Below, piece after piece: positions 26,271 through 34,817 of a DNA stretch of 64,000 nucleotides. Each line of letters opens with the position of its first letter. Position 1 is the first letter of the stretch. A program made the translations under genes and the position numbers. The notes below the pieces were generated by a model, which ran no database searches, was not told the origin of the DNA, and was given only the letters and a program-made list of their open reading frames with translations. Source of the DNA: Sporisorium sorghi (lineage: Eukaryota > Basidiomycota > Ustilaginomycetes > Ustilaginales > Ustilaginaceae). Location: NCBI GenBank assembly GCA_023212695.1, contig JALCCG010000006.1, positions 159,065-223,064 on the forward strand. The letters run 5' to 3'.

Positions 26271-27485
26271 TTAACCATACAAGTACGACTTCACATCGGG
26301 CCCAATATAGGCTCTCCAGATGATCAGATTGTAGGGATCGTCCCAGTCGATATTTTGCGGCTCCTCGAACATGCGGTGCAGGCGGTTATTGTTGAAGATG
26401 ATGGAGCCGAACTGATCAAAAGCCACCCCGTCTACCCACAGCATTCTATCGTCGGACAGCAGCTTGTTGAAGGAGCGGGTGTAGGGTGAATAATAACCGA
26501 TGCCCTTGCCTTCCAGCATGGTGTAGAATACATTGCCTTTATTGTCCGCATGCATTCCGTCGGTCGTCGTTCCTTTGCTGCCCAGGGTCTGAACGGAATT
26601 CCGGATGATCGAATCGGGAATATTGAAATTTCGCAGCAGTCCTGTATCGATAGCGTACAGATTGCGTCCTGTAACCGCGCAGTAGAACAGCGTGCTTCTG
26701 TCAGCAGACAAAGCGATGCCGTCCGCACCGATTCGGACCGGCTTGTTCCGGTAGACCGGCTCGGTGTCGATCTCAAACCGGAAACGGGGCACGTCCTGCG
26801 TGCTGTAATGACTGTCCAGCACCCGTCGGAACTTCCTGGTTCTCATATGATAGACGATGATCCCGCCATACACCCGGTGGTCCGGAAAGCCGGAGCCCGA
26901 ATCGGTAATATAGGCATAACCGTTCCGGTTATCCACTACGATATCGTTCAGGAACGATGTACGGGGCGGAGCGATATCGTCCGGGATGACAATGGAATCG
27001 ATCAGGCGGTTTGTGCCGAGATCCCAGATGACCAGCTTTTGCGAGCCTTCGGGCGAAGTATCGTATGCGATTTTTCCTTGATCCAGAATCCACATCCGGT
27101 TATGTTCATCGATCTCGTAGCCAAGGACGGATTGCAGCATCCGCACATCCCCCGGCGTATTCCACTCCCAGCTTGGAAAAGCATCCAGCACCGGCTTGCC
27201 GTTCACCATCACAATGGTGTTCAAGGTAGCGGGAATCCCTTCCGCCCAGCGCGGAACCGATACGTAGAAGCGTCCCTGCCGGTCTACTTTGACACCTGCG
27301 GGCATGCAGTGCTTCCAATACTGATGCTCCTCGAATCGCTGCTTCATCGCAGGATCCGGGAAATTCCAGTCCAGGCGGTTCCAGTGGAAGAGCATCTGGT
27401 ATGGACTTGAATAACGGTGAGCTTGCTTGGGATGAGGGTTTGCAGACGGCTGCCACGGCTTCCCCATCTGATGCGGTATATACAT
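26271..27485 (-). CDS. Yellow/major royal jelly-like protein (bacterial MRJP family)
   Basis: 404 residues from ATG 27485, chosen because GGAGGT lies six bases upstream; the frame is open further. The protein is a predicted six-bladed beta-propeller: PAGVKVDRQGRFYVSVPRWAEGIPATLNTI near the start, YEIDEHNRMWILDQGK, FLNDIVVDNRNGYAYITDSG, and SKGTTTDGMHADNKGNVFYTMLEG. The MRJP/Yellow signatures (WNTP, the LNDIVVD-ITDSG pair, TDGM) are well kept. No signal peptide is seen, so it is probably cytoplasmic. In fungi and bacteria this family is uncharacterised or linked to lactonase-like folds. It lies downstream of pyruvate kinase on the same strand. Confidence 0.83.
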   Translation of the reverse strand: MYIPHQMGKPWQPSANPHPKQAHRYSSPYQMLFHWNRLDWNFPDPAMKQRFEEHQYWKHCMPAGVKVDRQGRFYVSVPRWAEGIPATLNTIVMVNGKPVLDAFPSWEWNTPGDVRMLQSVLGYEIDEHNRMWILDQGKIAYDTSPEGSQKLVIWDLGTNRLIDSIVIPDDIAPPRTSFLNDIVVDNRNGYAYITDSGSGFPDHRVYGGIIVYHMRTRKFRRVLDSHYSTQDVPRFRFEIDTEPVYRNKPVRIGADGIALSADRSTLFYCAVTGRNLYAIDTGLLRNFNIPDSIIRNSVQTLGSKGTTTDGMHADNKGNVFYTMLEGKGIGYYSPYTRSFNKLLSDDRMLWVDGVAFDQFGSIIFNNNRLHRMFEEPQNIDWDDPYNLIIWRAYIGPDVKSYLYG

Positions 27486-27629
27486 GTTTAAGACCTCCGA
27501 TACAATGTTCGGTTTATCCGATACGAAACAGCGCACATCACCCTTGCGCTGATTCCTCTGAGTTAGTTATATGCCCAGAGGGACGGATTGGCACCGAATA
27601 AATCGATTGGAGGCCTTATAGATTACATA

Positions 27630-29045
27630 TTACACTTGCTGAACCTTAATGAGATTTGTGTTGCCGGATTGACCGATCGGCACACCGGCCGACAATACAA
27701 TAATGTCGCCTTTTTCGATGTAGCCTGTCTTGATTGCATTGCGGGTAGCGGATTCGAACATTTCGTCCGTAGTTGTAACCTTGTCGCCTTTGACCGGAAT
27801 GACGCCGGAGAGCAAGCAGATTTTAGCCAACACTTCTTCATGCTGCGTAACGGCAATAATCGGTGCCTGCGGCCGATATTTCGATATCATTCGCGCGGTA
27901 AATCCGCTCTCTGTTGCCGTAATGATGGCTTTGGCATTCAGGACGAGGGAAGAGCTGACAGCCCCTTGACTGATGACTTCGGTAATATCCGCCACTTGTT
28001 GTCTGGATTTGAATGCAAACTGCTCCTTGTAGTCGATCATCGTCTCGGCACGGCGGGCAACTGCAGCCATCGTGCGCACAGACTCAACCGGATACTTGCC
28101 TGCGGCAGATTCTCCGGACAGCATGACAACGTCGGCACCTTGAATCACCGCGTTAGCCACGTCACTCACCTCGGAGCGGGTTGGTCGTGGATTAACCTGC
28201 ATCGATTCCAGCATATGGGTTGCCACGATAACCGGCTTACCGGCGAGGTTGCATTTATCAATCATTTCTTTTTGCATCATAGGTACCTCTTCGATTGGTA
28301 CTTCTACGCCGAGGTCTCCGCGGGCGACCATGATTCCGTCTGAAGCTTCGATGATGTCATCCAGGTTCTCCATGCCTTCACCGTTCTCGATTTTGGAGAT
28401 GATTAACACATGCTCTGCACCGCGTTCCTTCAGGATGCTGCGGATTTCACGGATGTTATCGCCACTGCGCACGAATGAAGCGGCGATGATCTCGACGCCA
28501 TTCTCCAGACCAAAGCTGATATGCATGATATCCCGTTCCGTCACACCAGGCAGCGTCGTCTTGATTCCTGGCAGGTTGACGCCTTTGCGCGGTTTGAGAG
28601 TACCGCCGCTAATGATTTTGCAATGAATATCCTTGCCGTCAACATGAAGTACGTTCAGGTCCACAAGCCCGTCATCAATCAGTATACGGTCACCGGGTTT
28701 AACCACTAGATGCAGTTCGGCATAATTGACCGAGATGCGTTGTGCGTCCCCCAGAATTTCCTCTGTTGTCAGGATCAGCTCCTGACCTGCCTGCAGAAGG
28801 CAGGAAGCCTCCTTGAGCTTGCCGATACGCACCTCGGGGCCTTTAATGTCCATCATGATGGGCACATACGTATTCAATTCGGCAGCTGTCCGGCGAATAT
28901 TCCGGATACGGGTTGCATGATCCTCCAGCTCTCCATGTGCCATATTTAAGCGGGCAACGGTCATTCCCTCCTGGATCATGTCCCTCAAGATGTCAACGGA
29001 ATCGCACGCAGGTCCCATTGTACAGATCATTTTTGTTTTTTGCAT
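27630..29045 (-). CDS. pyk: Pyruvate kinase, short form
   Basis: Converts phosphoenolpyruvate and ADP to pyruvate and ATP. 471 residues from ATG 29045, which follows AAAGGAGG; an upstream in-frame start at 29078 overlaps that site. Motifs are KMICTMGPACDSV and RLNMAHG at the N terminus, IMMDIKGPEVR, ISKIENGEGMENLDDI, GIMVARGDLGVE and MLSGESAAGKYP. The product lacks the extra C-terminal PEP-utiliser-like domain that makes the main Bacillales enzyme about 585 residues long, so this is probably a second isozyme. It is divergent from an araC-type gene (155 bases between starts) that may control it. Confidence 0.93.
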   Translation of the reverse strand: MQKTKMICTMGPACDSVDILRDMIQEGMTVARLNMAHGELEDHATRIRNIRRTAAELNTYVPIMMDIKGPEVRIGKLKEASCLLQAGQELILTTEEILGDAQRISVNYAELHLVVKPGDRILIDDGLVDLNVLHVDGKDIHCKIISGGTLKPRKGVNLPGIKTTLPGVTERDIMHISFGLENGVEIIAASFVRSGDNIREIRSILKERGAEHVLIISKIENGEGMENLDDIIEASDGIMVARGDLGVEVPIEEVPMMQKEMIDKCNLAGKPVIVATHMLESMQVNPRPTRSEVSDVANAVIQGADVVMLSGESAAGKYPVESVRTMAAVARRAETMIDYKEQFAFKSRQQVADITEVISQGAVSSSLVLNAKAIITATESGFTARMISKYRPQAPIIAVTQHEEVLAKICLLSGVIPVKGDKVTTTDEMFESATRNAIKTGYIEKGDIIVLSAGVPIGQSGNTNLIKVQQV

Positions 29046-29199
29046 GGTTGCTCCTCCTTTAATTGTATCCTCCAGCATTTTTTTGCAGCATTCGATTGAA
29101 TTAAATCATCCTTAATGATCACATTGTAGCCTGTCTTGTCGAATCATGATATGAACTATAGTACAATGATTGGAATATAGTATGGAGATGAGTTGAATC

Positions 29200-29979
29200 A
29201 TGGGTACCCCGGTGGAAGTACGGCAAGTTAGCGGTGTCGATTGGTATGAAGAAGCTGATCCAGAGCAGGGAACGTGGCGCTTAAGCCTTGTGACATATGG
29301 AAAATGTGTATATTGGGTGAATGGAGATAAGCTGATTATGGAGAAGGGAGAGTTGCTGCTTATTCCAGCCGGTGTTCCGTATTATGGGAAGAGCATCCCC
29401 ACCGTAACGCATACTCAAATCATGGTTCAATGGACCGAAGCGGTGTCGACGGGATTGTCAGTGCTTGAACGGACAGAAGCACTGAAACATAAACCCGGCT
29501 GCTATGAGTTGATTCACGAGCGTTTGAAGGTAATTCATCAGCAGTGGCACGAGCGCCCCTCTTATTATGTCATCTTGATAGAAGCATTATTGACAGAAGT
29601 GCTGATTTATATCAGCCGGGAGCTCGACAGAGGCGCAATTACGCCGGAGAAACACCTGCATGTGGAGCGGATGAAGTCGTATATCGAGCGGCATTACCGC
29701 GAGAAAATAACAAAAGAGGAGCTCGGTGATGCCATTGCCAAAACACCCAATTACGCTGCCGTGCTGTTCAAGAGTGTCACAGGGCAGACGATCAGCCAAT
29801 ACGTGCATGCTCAGCGGATGAAGCGTGCGGCCTATTTGTTAACGGAATCGCAGCTGACGGTCCAGGAGATTGCCGAATTTCTCGGCTACCAGGATCTCTC
29901 CTATTTCTACAGGATTTACAGACGAGTGACGGGCAGCGCCCCGTCGGATTTGCTGCAGGAGCGTCCTCGGACGGTATAG
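29200..29979 (+). CDS. AraC-family transcriptional regulator
   Basis: 259 residues. The N-terminal half is a cupin-like sensing domain (GEKLLLIPAGVPYYG-type stretch near 45-60: MEKGELLLIPAGVPYYG). The C-terminal half, about 155-255, is the double helix-turn-helix, with MKSYIERHYREKITKEELGDAIAKTPNYAAVLFKSVTGQTISQY and the second helix pair VQEIAEFLGYQDLSYFYRIYRRVTGSAP. Divergent orientation to pyk suggests regulation of pyk and the MRJP-like gene. The effector is unknown. Confidence 0.92.
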   Translation: MGTPVEVRQVSGVDWYEEADPEQGTWRLSLVTYGKCVYWVNGDKLIMEKGELLLIPAGVPYYGKSIPTVTHTQIMVQWTEAVSTGLSVLERTEALKHKPGCYELIHERLKVIHQQWHERPSYYVILIEALLTEVLIYISRELDRGAITPEKHLHVERMKSYIERHYREKITKEELGDAIAKTPNYAAVLFKSVTGQTISQYVHAQRMKRAAYLLTESQLTVQEIAEFLGYQDLSYFYRIYRRVTGSAPSDLLQERPRTV

Positions 29980-29983
29980 AAAA

Positions 29984-30011
29984 GTGAAAAAAGAGAGGGC
30001 TAAGCCCTCCC
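29984..30011 (-). terminator. Terminator of the LCP gene (minus strand)
   Basis: GAGGGCT/AGCCCTC stem at 29995-30009. On the minus strand it is followed by a T-run (AAAAAAG on the plus strand at 29986-29993). Confidence 0.8.
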
Positions 30012-30023
30012 AGCACGTGTTAT

Positions 30024-30971
30024 TTATTGAAACGTATCATTTTCGAATAGCTGCTTCACATACGTTTGCAATTTATTCTTGTCTACGCCGAGCACCTGTG
30101 CTCGTCCGACCGTCTCGTTGGACAACAGCGAGAACGGGGGAAGCTGCTGCTGGTCGATTTTGTCCAGATTCACGTCAAAGCCGAGAGCCATCAGCTTCAG
30201 CATTTCTTTGGGGCTTAAATCAGTCTCGATGTAGGGCGCAATCGAATCTAGGATGCCCGGAAGTTTGATAAGAGAGTTCGTGGTCTGCATTTTTTTGGCG
30301 ACTTCCGTCATCAGGATGCGCTGTCGTTCCGTCCGAGCAAAATCAGATTTGGCATCATGCCGGAATCGCACGTATTGCAGGGCCATTTTACCGTCCAGAT
30401 GCTGCAGTCCCTGCTTCAAATCAATGTCGTACATGTGCTTGTCGGCTTTGCTGGTATAGTACATGTCTTTCTCTACTTCGATATCGACTCCGCCTAATGA
30501 ATCGACAAGCGCTATGAACCCGACAAAATCCGTATATACATATTTATGTATGGGCAAGTCTAACAAATCGCCGATGGTTTGTCTGGTCAGCTCGATCCCT
30601 CCATAAGCAAATGCCGAATTCAGCCGTCCTTTGCCATGCCCGGGAATTTCTACATAAGTATCGCGCAATAACGAGAATAGATGGGCTCTCTTCGTAACCG
30701 GATCGATGGAGGCAACCAGCATGGTGTCCGATCTGCCAGCGTCATCACCGCGGGAATCCCCGCCGATGAGGAGGATATTGGTGCGCTCTTTTCCTTCCCA
30801 TTTAGGAATTTCAACAACTTCGTTGTGAGCCGTATCGGTTTCTTCGGCTGGCTTCACAGCCGTGGAAATATGGTTTGAGAATTGGATGATAGAGTAGGTG
30901 TAGTAGGAGACGATCCCCAAGATTCCAATGGATAACAGGAGCATGGTGTATTTCAACCATTTTCTTTTCAT
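30024..30971 (-). CDS. LytR-CpsA-Psr (LCP) family cell-wall glycopolymer ligase
   Basis: LCP proteins transfer anionic glycopolymers such as teichoic acids from lipid carriers to peptidoglycan, outside the membrane. 315 residues from ATG 30971 (MKRKWLKY); an in-frame ATG at 31007 adds 12 residues and cannot be excluded because neither has a perfect ribosome site. One N-terminal membrane anchor (about residues 8-28) is followed by the catalytic domain: NILLIGGDSRGDDAGRSDTMLVASIDP, LLRDTYVEIPGHGKGRLNSAFAYGG and LQYVRFRHDAKSDFARTERQR, which carry the conserved Asp and Arg residues. It is a single gene with its own terminator. Confidence 0.92.
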   Translation of the reverse strand: MKRKWLKYTMLLLSIGILGIVSYYTYSIIQFSNHISTAVKPAEETDTAHNEVVEIPKWEGKERTNILLIGGDSRGDDAGRSDTMLVASIDPVTKRAHLFSLLRDTYVEIPGHGKGRLNSAFAYGGIELTRQTIGDLLDLPIHKYVYTDFVGFIALVDSLGGVDIEVEKDMYYTSKADKHMYDIDLKQGLQHLDGKMALQYVRFRHDAKSDFARTERQRILMTEVAKKMQTTNSLIKLPGILDSIAPYIETDLSPKEMLKLMALGFDVNLDKIDQQQLPPFSLLSNETVGRAQVLGVDKNKLQTYVKQLFENDTFQ

Positions 30972-31116
30972 AGTTCGTTTAACATCCTTTCTGTTATACG
31001 TTTGCATATTTGACCATTCTAGCAAACTACTGAGGAAAAATCATTTTTTCTAATAGAGACCGGGCAGGCGTAAGGAATTACGGCAATTTGGAGCCATCGT
31101 GATTTGATTATTTATA

Positions 31117-31145
31117 TTGACAAAACATTTTGAAGCGATTACATT
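31117..31145 (+). promoter_or_regulatory. Promoter of the lacI-type gene
   Basis: TTGACA at 31117-31122, 17-base spacer, TACATT at 31140-31145. The first LacI operator lies at 31152-31167, over the expected transcription start, which fits autorepression. Confidence 0.75.
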
Positions 31146-31151
31146 GTAAAT

Positions 31152-31167
31152 GTAAACACGTGTTCAC
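31152..31167. promoter_or_regulatory. LacI-family operator 1
   Basis: GTAAACACGTGTTCAC, a near-perfect 16-bp palindrome with core AACACGTGTT, immediately downstream of the promoter of the regulator gene. Confidence 0.78.
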
Positions 31168-31272
31168 GATTCAGTGATAGTATCCGATTGATATGTCACG
31201 GAGAAATCTGCATAGAACCTTGTCTACAACCTTCTATGGACAACACAGTACATATTATATACACGCCCGTTT

Positions 31273-31288
31273 ATGAACACGTGTTAAT
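31273..31288. promoter_or_regulatory. LacI-family operator 2
   Basis: A second copy of AACACGTGTT (31276-31285), 121 bases from operator 1 and 15 bases before the TTG start. The pair could support looping or a roadblock. Confidence 0.72.
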
Positions 31289-31302
31289 GAGGTGGGACTC
31301 GA

Positions 31303-32346
31303 TTGAAAAAGTCTGAAATTAACAGCACGGAGATCGCCAGAATGGCCGGCGTTTCTCGCAGCACGGTAAGCAGAGTCATCAATAACTACCCGAATGTTCC
31401 CCAGGCTACGCGGGAGAAGGTCATGCAGGTGATCGAGCAGTATAATTACGCACCCAATTTCTCTGCGCGGATTATGCCGGGGAAGAGAACGTCGACGATC
31501 GGTTTGTTCATGGTTTCCCGCGAGGAAGTGTTTAACGATTCGCTCACCAACGCACTCATTACCCGCGTAATTGAGAGCGCATCCAAGAGAGGATATTACG
31601 TGCTGACCTACATTATCCGCAATACGAAAGACGATGACATCATGCGGAATGTGAAGAATACGTTCTACCAGCAGCGGATCGACGGAGGCATCTTTATCGG
31701 TGCAGCGAATCACGAGCCGTTCATTGAGGAGCTGATTGCGGATGGCTTTGTGGTCGGTGTGGTCGATCAGCATTTGGAAGGGCGTTCTGAGCCTAACCGG
31801 GTGATCAGCAATTTCAACAACCTGGAGGGTATGCGGCAGGGTGTCGATTATCTCTACAGTCTGGGACACCGCCAGATTGCGCATATTGCCGGAGACCCCT
31901 TGCGCTGGTCGGGACCGGAGAAGCTGGAGGGCTTCAGGCAGGCAATGGAGGCCCATGGCTTGCAGGTCCGGTCCGACTGGATCATTCCATCCAACTTCTC
32001 GGAGCGAAGCGGCTATCAATCCGTGCAGCATTGGCTCAAAGTGACAAAGGATTTACCGACAGCGATCTTTGCTTGCAACGACAGCGTTGCCTTCGGAGCG
32101 CTGCGTGCATTGAACGAGGCAGACATCAACGTGCCCGGCGATATTTCATTAATGGGCTTTGACGATCATTTGTTAAGTGCGAGGATTCATCCTGCGCTGA
32201 CGTCCATTCATGTGGATTTTTCCGATATGATGGATGCTTTGACCGGCAAATTGATTGAAACGATTGAAGTCAGTTCGACGGATTCGAAGCGTTATGTGGG
32301 AACAACCGAGCTGGTGATCCGGGATTCCTGCCAGCCATTGCGGTGA
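31303..32346 (+). CDS. LacI-family repressor of the downstream sugar operon
   Basis: 347 residues from TTG 31303, with GAGGTGGG upstream. The N-terminal LacI helix-turn-helix and hinge are plain (STEIARMAGVSRSTVSRVINNYPNVPQATREKVMQVIEQYNYAPNFSAR), followed by a periplasmic-binding-protein-like ligand domain with VDQHLEGRSEPNRVISNF, SLGHRQIAHIAGD and the C-terminal ISLMGFDDHLLSARIHPALTSI. The effector is probably a sugar or sugar derivative imported by the next genes. Its operator core occurs twice before its own gene and once before the operon, indicating autoregulation and control of 32550-38244. Confidence 0.94.
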   Translation: MKKSEINSTEIARMAGVSRSTVSRVINNYPNVPQATREKVMQVIEQYNYAPNFSARIMPGKRTSTIGLFMVSREEVFNDSLTNALITRVIESASKRGYYVLTYIIRNTKDDDIMRNVKNTFYQQRIDGGIFIGAANHEPFIEELIADGFVVGVVDQHLEGRSEPNRVISNFNNLEGMRQGVDYLYSLGHRQIAHIAGDPLRWSGPEKLEGFRQAMEAHGLQVRSDWIIPSNFSERSGYQSVQHWLKVTKDLPTAIFACNDSVAFGALRALNEADINVPGDISLMGFDDHLLSARIHPALTSIHVDFSDMMDALTGKLIETIEVSSTDSKRYVGTTELVIRDSCQPLR

Positions 32347-32437
32347 TGCATACGACAGCGTATTAGATTGGTTAACCATCAAGTTCAGTTTGATCCAGGA
32401 GGTTGGCTTACTCAGGTAAGCTGCTTCTTGATTCAAA

Positions 32438-32453
32438 ATAAACACGTGTTCAC
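32438..32453. promoter_or_regulatory. LacI-family operator 3, before the sugar ABC operon
   Basis: ATAAACACGTGTTCAC, same core as operators 1 and 2, 97 bases before the start of the binding-protein gene. Confidence 0.78.
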
Positions 32454-32549
32454 AAAAAAGGAGGGTAGCCATTCGCGTAATTTGCATCCAAATCAATAGA
32501 GAAATAAGGAGACGAGAAACTTATCCTAAACGAAAAGAGGGATTGGCCA

Positions 32550-33878
32550 ATGAAGAACAGGGGATGGGTCTTGCTGTTGACTGTCTTATGCTTCAGTCTC
32601 GTTTTTACTGCTTGCACAGGTGCCTCAGAAGAGCAGAATGCAGGCGGAAACTCATCGAATGGAGGGAAATTAACGTATTGGTATCCATGGGGCGGCGATT
32701 CGGAGAAATGGGATCAATGGCGAATGGACGAATTTACGAAGGAGTATCCGGATATTGAGTTTAATGCTACTTATGTTCCGCCAGATGGCGGCATTTCGAA
32801 TGGCAAGCTGCTTGCAGCGATTTCCGGGGGCAACCCGCCGGATGTTGTCATTACGAATGAATATGCAAGCGCATACGCACTGGCTGCCCAGGGGGCATTG
32901 ATGCCGATCGACGACCTGCTTGCAGCTACGGATTTTAAAGAGGATGAAATTCTGGATGCTTACCGGGATCTAATGAAGGTGGAGGGCACAACGTACCTGT
33001 TCCCTGAGGATTCCAACGTCAACTTGCTGTACTACAATGTGGACCTGTTCAAGGAAGCCGGTCTCGATCCCGATCAGCCACCACAAACGATTGAGGAGCT
33101 GGATGCTGCGGCTGAGCAATTAACGAAGCTGAATGGCGATAAAATCGATCGATTGGGCTTCATCCCTTGGCTGGACGCCGGGGACGAGTCGTACATGTGG
33201 GGTTATATCTTTGGCGCAGATTATTATGACACCGCTTCCAAACAAGTGAAGCTCGATGATCCGCACCTGGTAGAGATGTACAACTGGATGAACACGTACG
33301 CACAGAAATATAATCCCGAGAAAATCAAATCGTTCTCTTCCGGTTTTGGCGGGGCGTTCTCTCCGGATCATCCATTCTTCTCGGGCAAGGTTGCGATGAC
33401 CATCAACGGCAATTGGTTCAGCAACGCATTGAAGCAGTATGCTCCGAATGTGAATTATAAGGTAGCTGCGATTCCGGCACCGGATGGAGGGCGGAAGAAC
33501 TCGTCCAACTTCGGCACGAATATCTTCATGATTCCCAAAGGCGCGAAGAATCCCGAAGCCGCCATGAAATTCATTCTGTTCGGGGTGAAACCGGAAATTA
33601 TGGCCGACAACATCAACCAGTGGCGTTCGCTGTCCATATACAAGGAGCAAAACGACGCAATCAAGTGGGATAAAGAGGGCGATGAGATCTATAAAATCGT
33701 GCGTGAAGTCGCAAGCTCCCCGGATTCCGGCCATCCGGCGCTGACGGCGGTTGCCAAGGAGATGTCCAACGAGCTTATGCTGCTGCGCGACAGCGTGATC
33801 TATAACAACCATGATCCGCAGCCATTGCTTCAGGCTGCCCAGAAGAAGCTCCAGGAGGAAGTAGACAAGAAGAAGTAA
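32550..33878 (+). CDS. Sugar ABC transporter substrate-binding lipoprotein
   Basis: 442 residues, family 1 extracellular solute-binding protein. The lipoprotein signal is KNRGWVLLLTVLCFSLVFTAC with the lipidated cysteine near residue 24, then a Gly/Asn/Ser-rich linker. Typical features are LTYWYPWGGDSEKWDQW, ISGGNPPDVVITNEYASAYALAAQGALMPIDDL, YYNVDLFKEAGLDPDQPPQTIEELDAAAEQL and GKVAMTINGNWF. It captures a sugar or oligosaccharide outside the membrane for the two permeases downstream. The substrate cannot be named from sequence. The first gene of a LacI-controlled operon. Confidence 0.92.
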   Translation: MKNRGWVLLLTVLCFSLVFTACTGASEEQNAGGNSSNGGKLTYWYPWGGDSEKWDQWRMDEFTKEYPDIEFNATYVPPDGGISNGKLLAAISGGNPPDVVITNEYASAYALAAQGALMPIDDLLAATDFKEDEILDAYRDLMKVEGTTYLFPEDSNVNLLYYNVDLFKEAGLDPDQPPQTIEELDAAAEQLTKLNGDKIDRLGFIPWLDAGDESYMWGYIFGADYYDTASKQVKLDDPHLVEMYNWMNTYAQKYNPEKIKSFSSGFGGAFSPDHPFFSGKVAMTINGNWFSNALKQYAPNVNYKVAAIPAPDGGRKNSSNFGTNIFMIPKGAKNPEAAMKFILFGVKPEIMADNINQWRSLSIYKEQNDAIKWDKEGDEIYKIVREVASSPDSGHPALTAVAKEMSNELMLLRDSVIYNNHDPQPLLQAAQKKLQEEVDKKK

Positions 33879-33950
33879 GGGCGGCTTGATCAAGCTGTTA
33901 TCAGTTGTAGGCACTAGTCAGCCGGACCTTCCGGTTAGAAGAAGTGTGAG

Positions 33951-34799
33951 GTGGTTTCTATCCGCACCAAATTCAAGGGACAGTCTATTGAAACCTATGT
34001 CATCTATATCATTCTGATTTTGGCCGCACTTGCTTATATCATCCCGTTTCTGTGGCTGATATCCGGATCGCTCAAGAGCAATACGGAGCTCTTCGCGGAC
34101 CCGCCGGTTTGGATTCCGTCCGAGCCGGTATGGTCCAACTATGTAACCGCATTTCAGCAGTTTCCGTTCTGGCTGTACTTCAAGAATACGCTCTACATCT
34201 GCGCAATGGCGATCCTTGGCGGAGTATTAGCTAATACGCTGGTTGCTTACGGCTTCTCCCGCATTGAATGGAAGGGCCGCGATGCCTTGTTTATCGTAGT
34301 GCTCATGACGATGATGCTGCCGTTTCAGGTGACGATGATACCGCTGTTTGTCCTGTTCCAGAAGTTCGGCTGGATCGGAACGTTCAAGCCGCTGGTGGTT
34401 CCGGCCTTCCTTGGCAATGCGTACTTTATCTTTTTGCTGCGGCAGTTTTTCATAGGCATCCCCAAAGAGCTGTCCCAATCGGCCAAGGTGGACGGTGCAT
34501 CGGAGTTTCGTATTTACTGGCAGTTAACTCTGCCGCTATCCCTGCCCGTCATTATAACGGTGGCGATCTTCGCCTTCACAGGAGCCTGGGGAGACTTTAT
34601 CGGTCCGCTCGTCTTCCTGAGCGATAACAAGCTGTATACGCTGTCGCTTGGCATCCAGCAGATTATGTCCGTCAACGATCCGCGCTGGACGCTGCTGATG
34701 GCTGTCGGCGTGAGTATGACCCTGCCGGTACTCGTCATCTTTTTCCTGCTTCAAAAATATTTCATCCAGGGGATTACCTTCTCGGGAATTAAAGGATAG
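33951..34799 (+). CDS. Sugar ABC permease, MalG/carbohydrate type 2
   Basis: 282 residues from GTG 33951, six predicted membrane segments. The EAA-type loop that contacts the ATPase reads PKELSQSAKVDGASEFRIYWQLTLPLSLP. The C terminus IQGITFSGIKG is characteristic of MalG-like permeases. It precedes its partner, the reverse of the usual MalF-MalG order. No ATPase gene is present in the operon; a shared MsmX-type ATPase encoded elsewhere is likely, as is common in Bacillales. Confidence 0.92.
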   Translation: MVSIRTKFKGQSIETYVIYIILILAALAYIIPFLWLISGSLKSNTELFADPPVWIPSEPVWSNYVTAFQQFPFWLYFKNTLYICAMAILGGVLANTLVAYGFSRIEWKGRDALFIVVLMTMMLPFQVTMIPLFVLFQKFGWIGTFKPLVVPAFLGNAYFIFLLRQFFIGIPKELSQSAKVDGASEFRIYWQLTLPLSLPVIITVAIFAFTGAWGDFIGPLVFLSDNKLYTLSLGIQQIMSVNDPRWTLLMAVGVSMTLPVLVIFFLLQKYFIQGITFSGIKG

Positions 34800-34817
34800 A
34801 GGGGAGATGGGGGCATC

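Noticed and set aside
30011..30021. AGCACGTGTTA near the end of the LCP gene as a fourth LacI site
   Set aside because: One mismatch in the core, and it lies at the end of a convergent transcription unit with no promoter near; likely chance.
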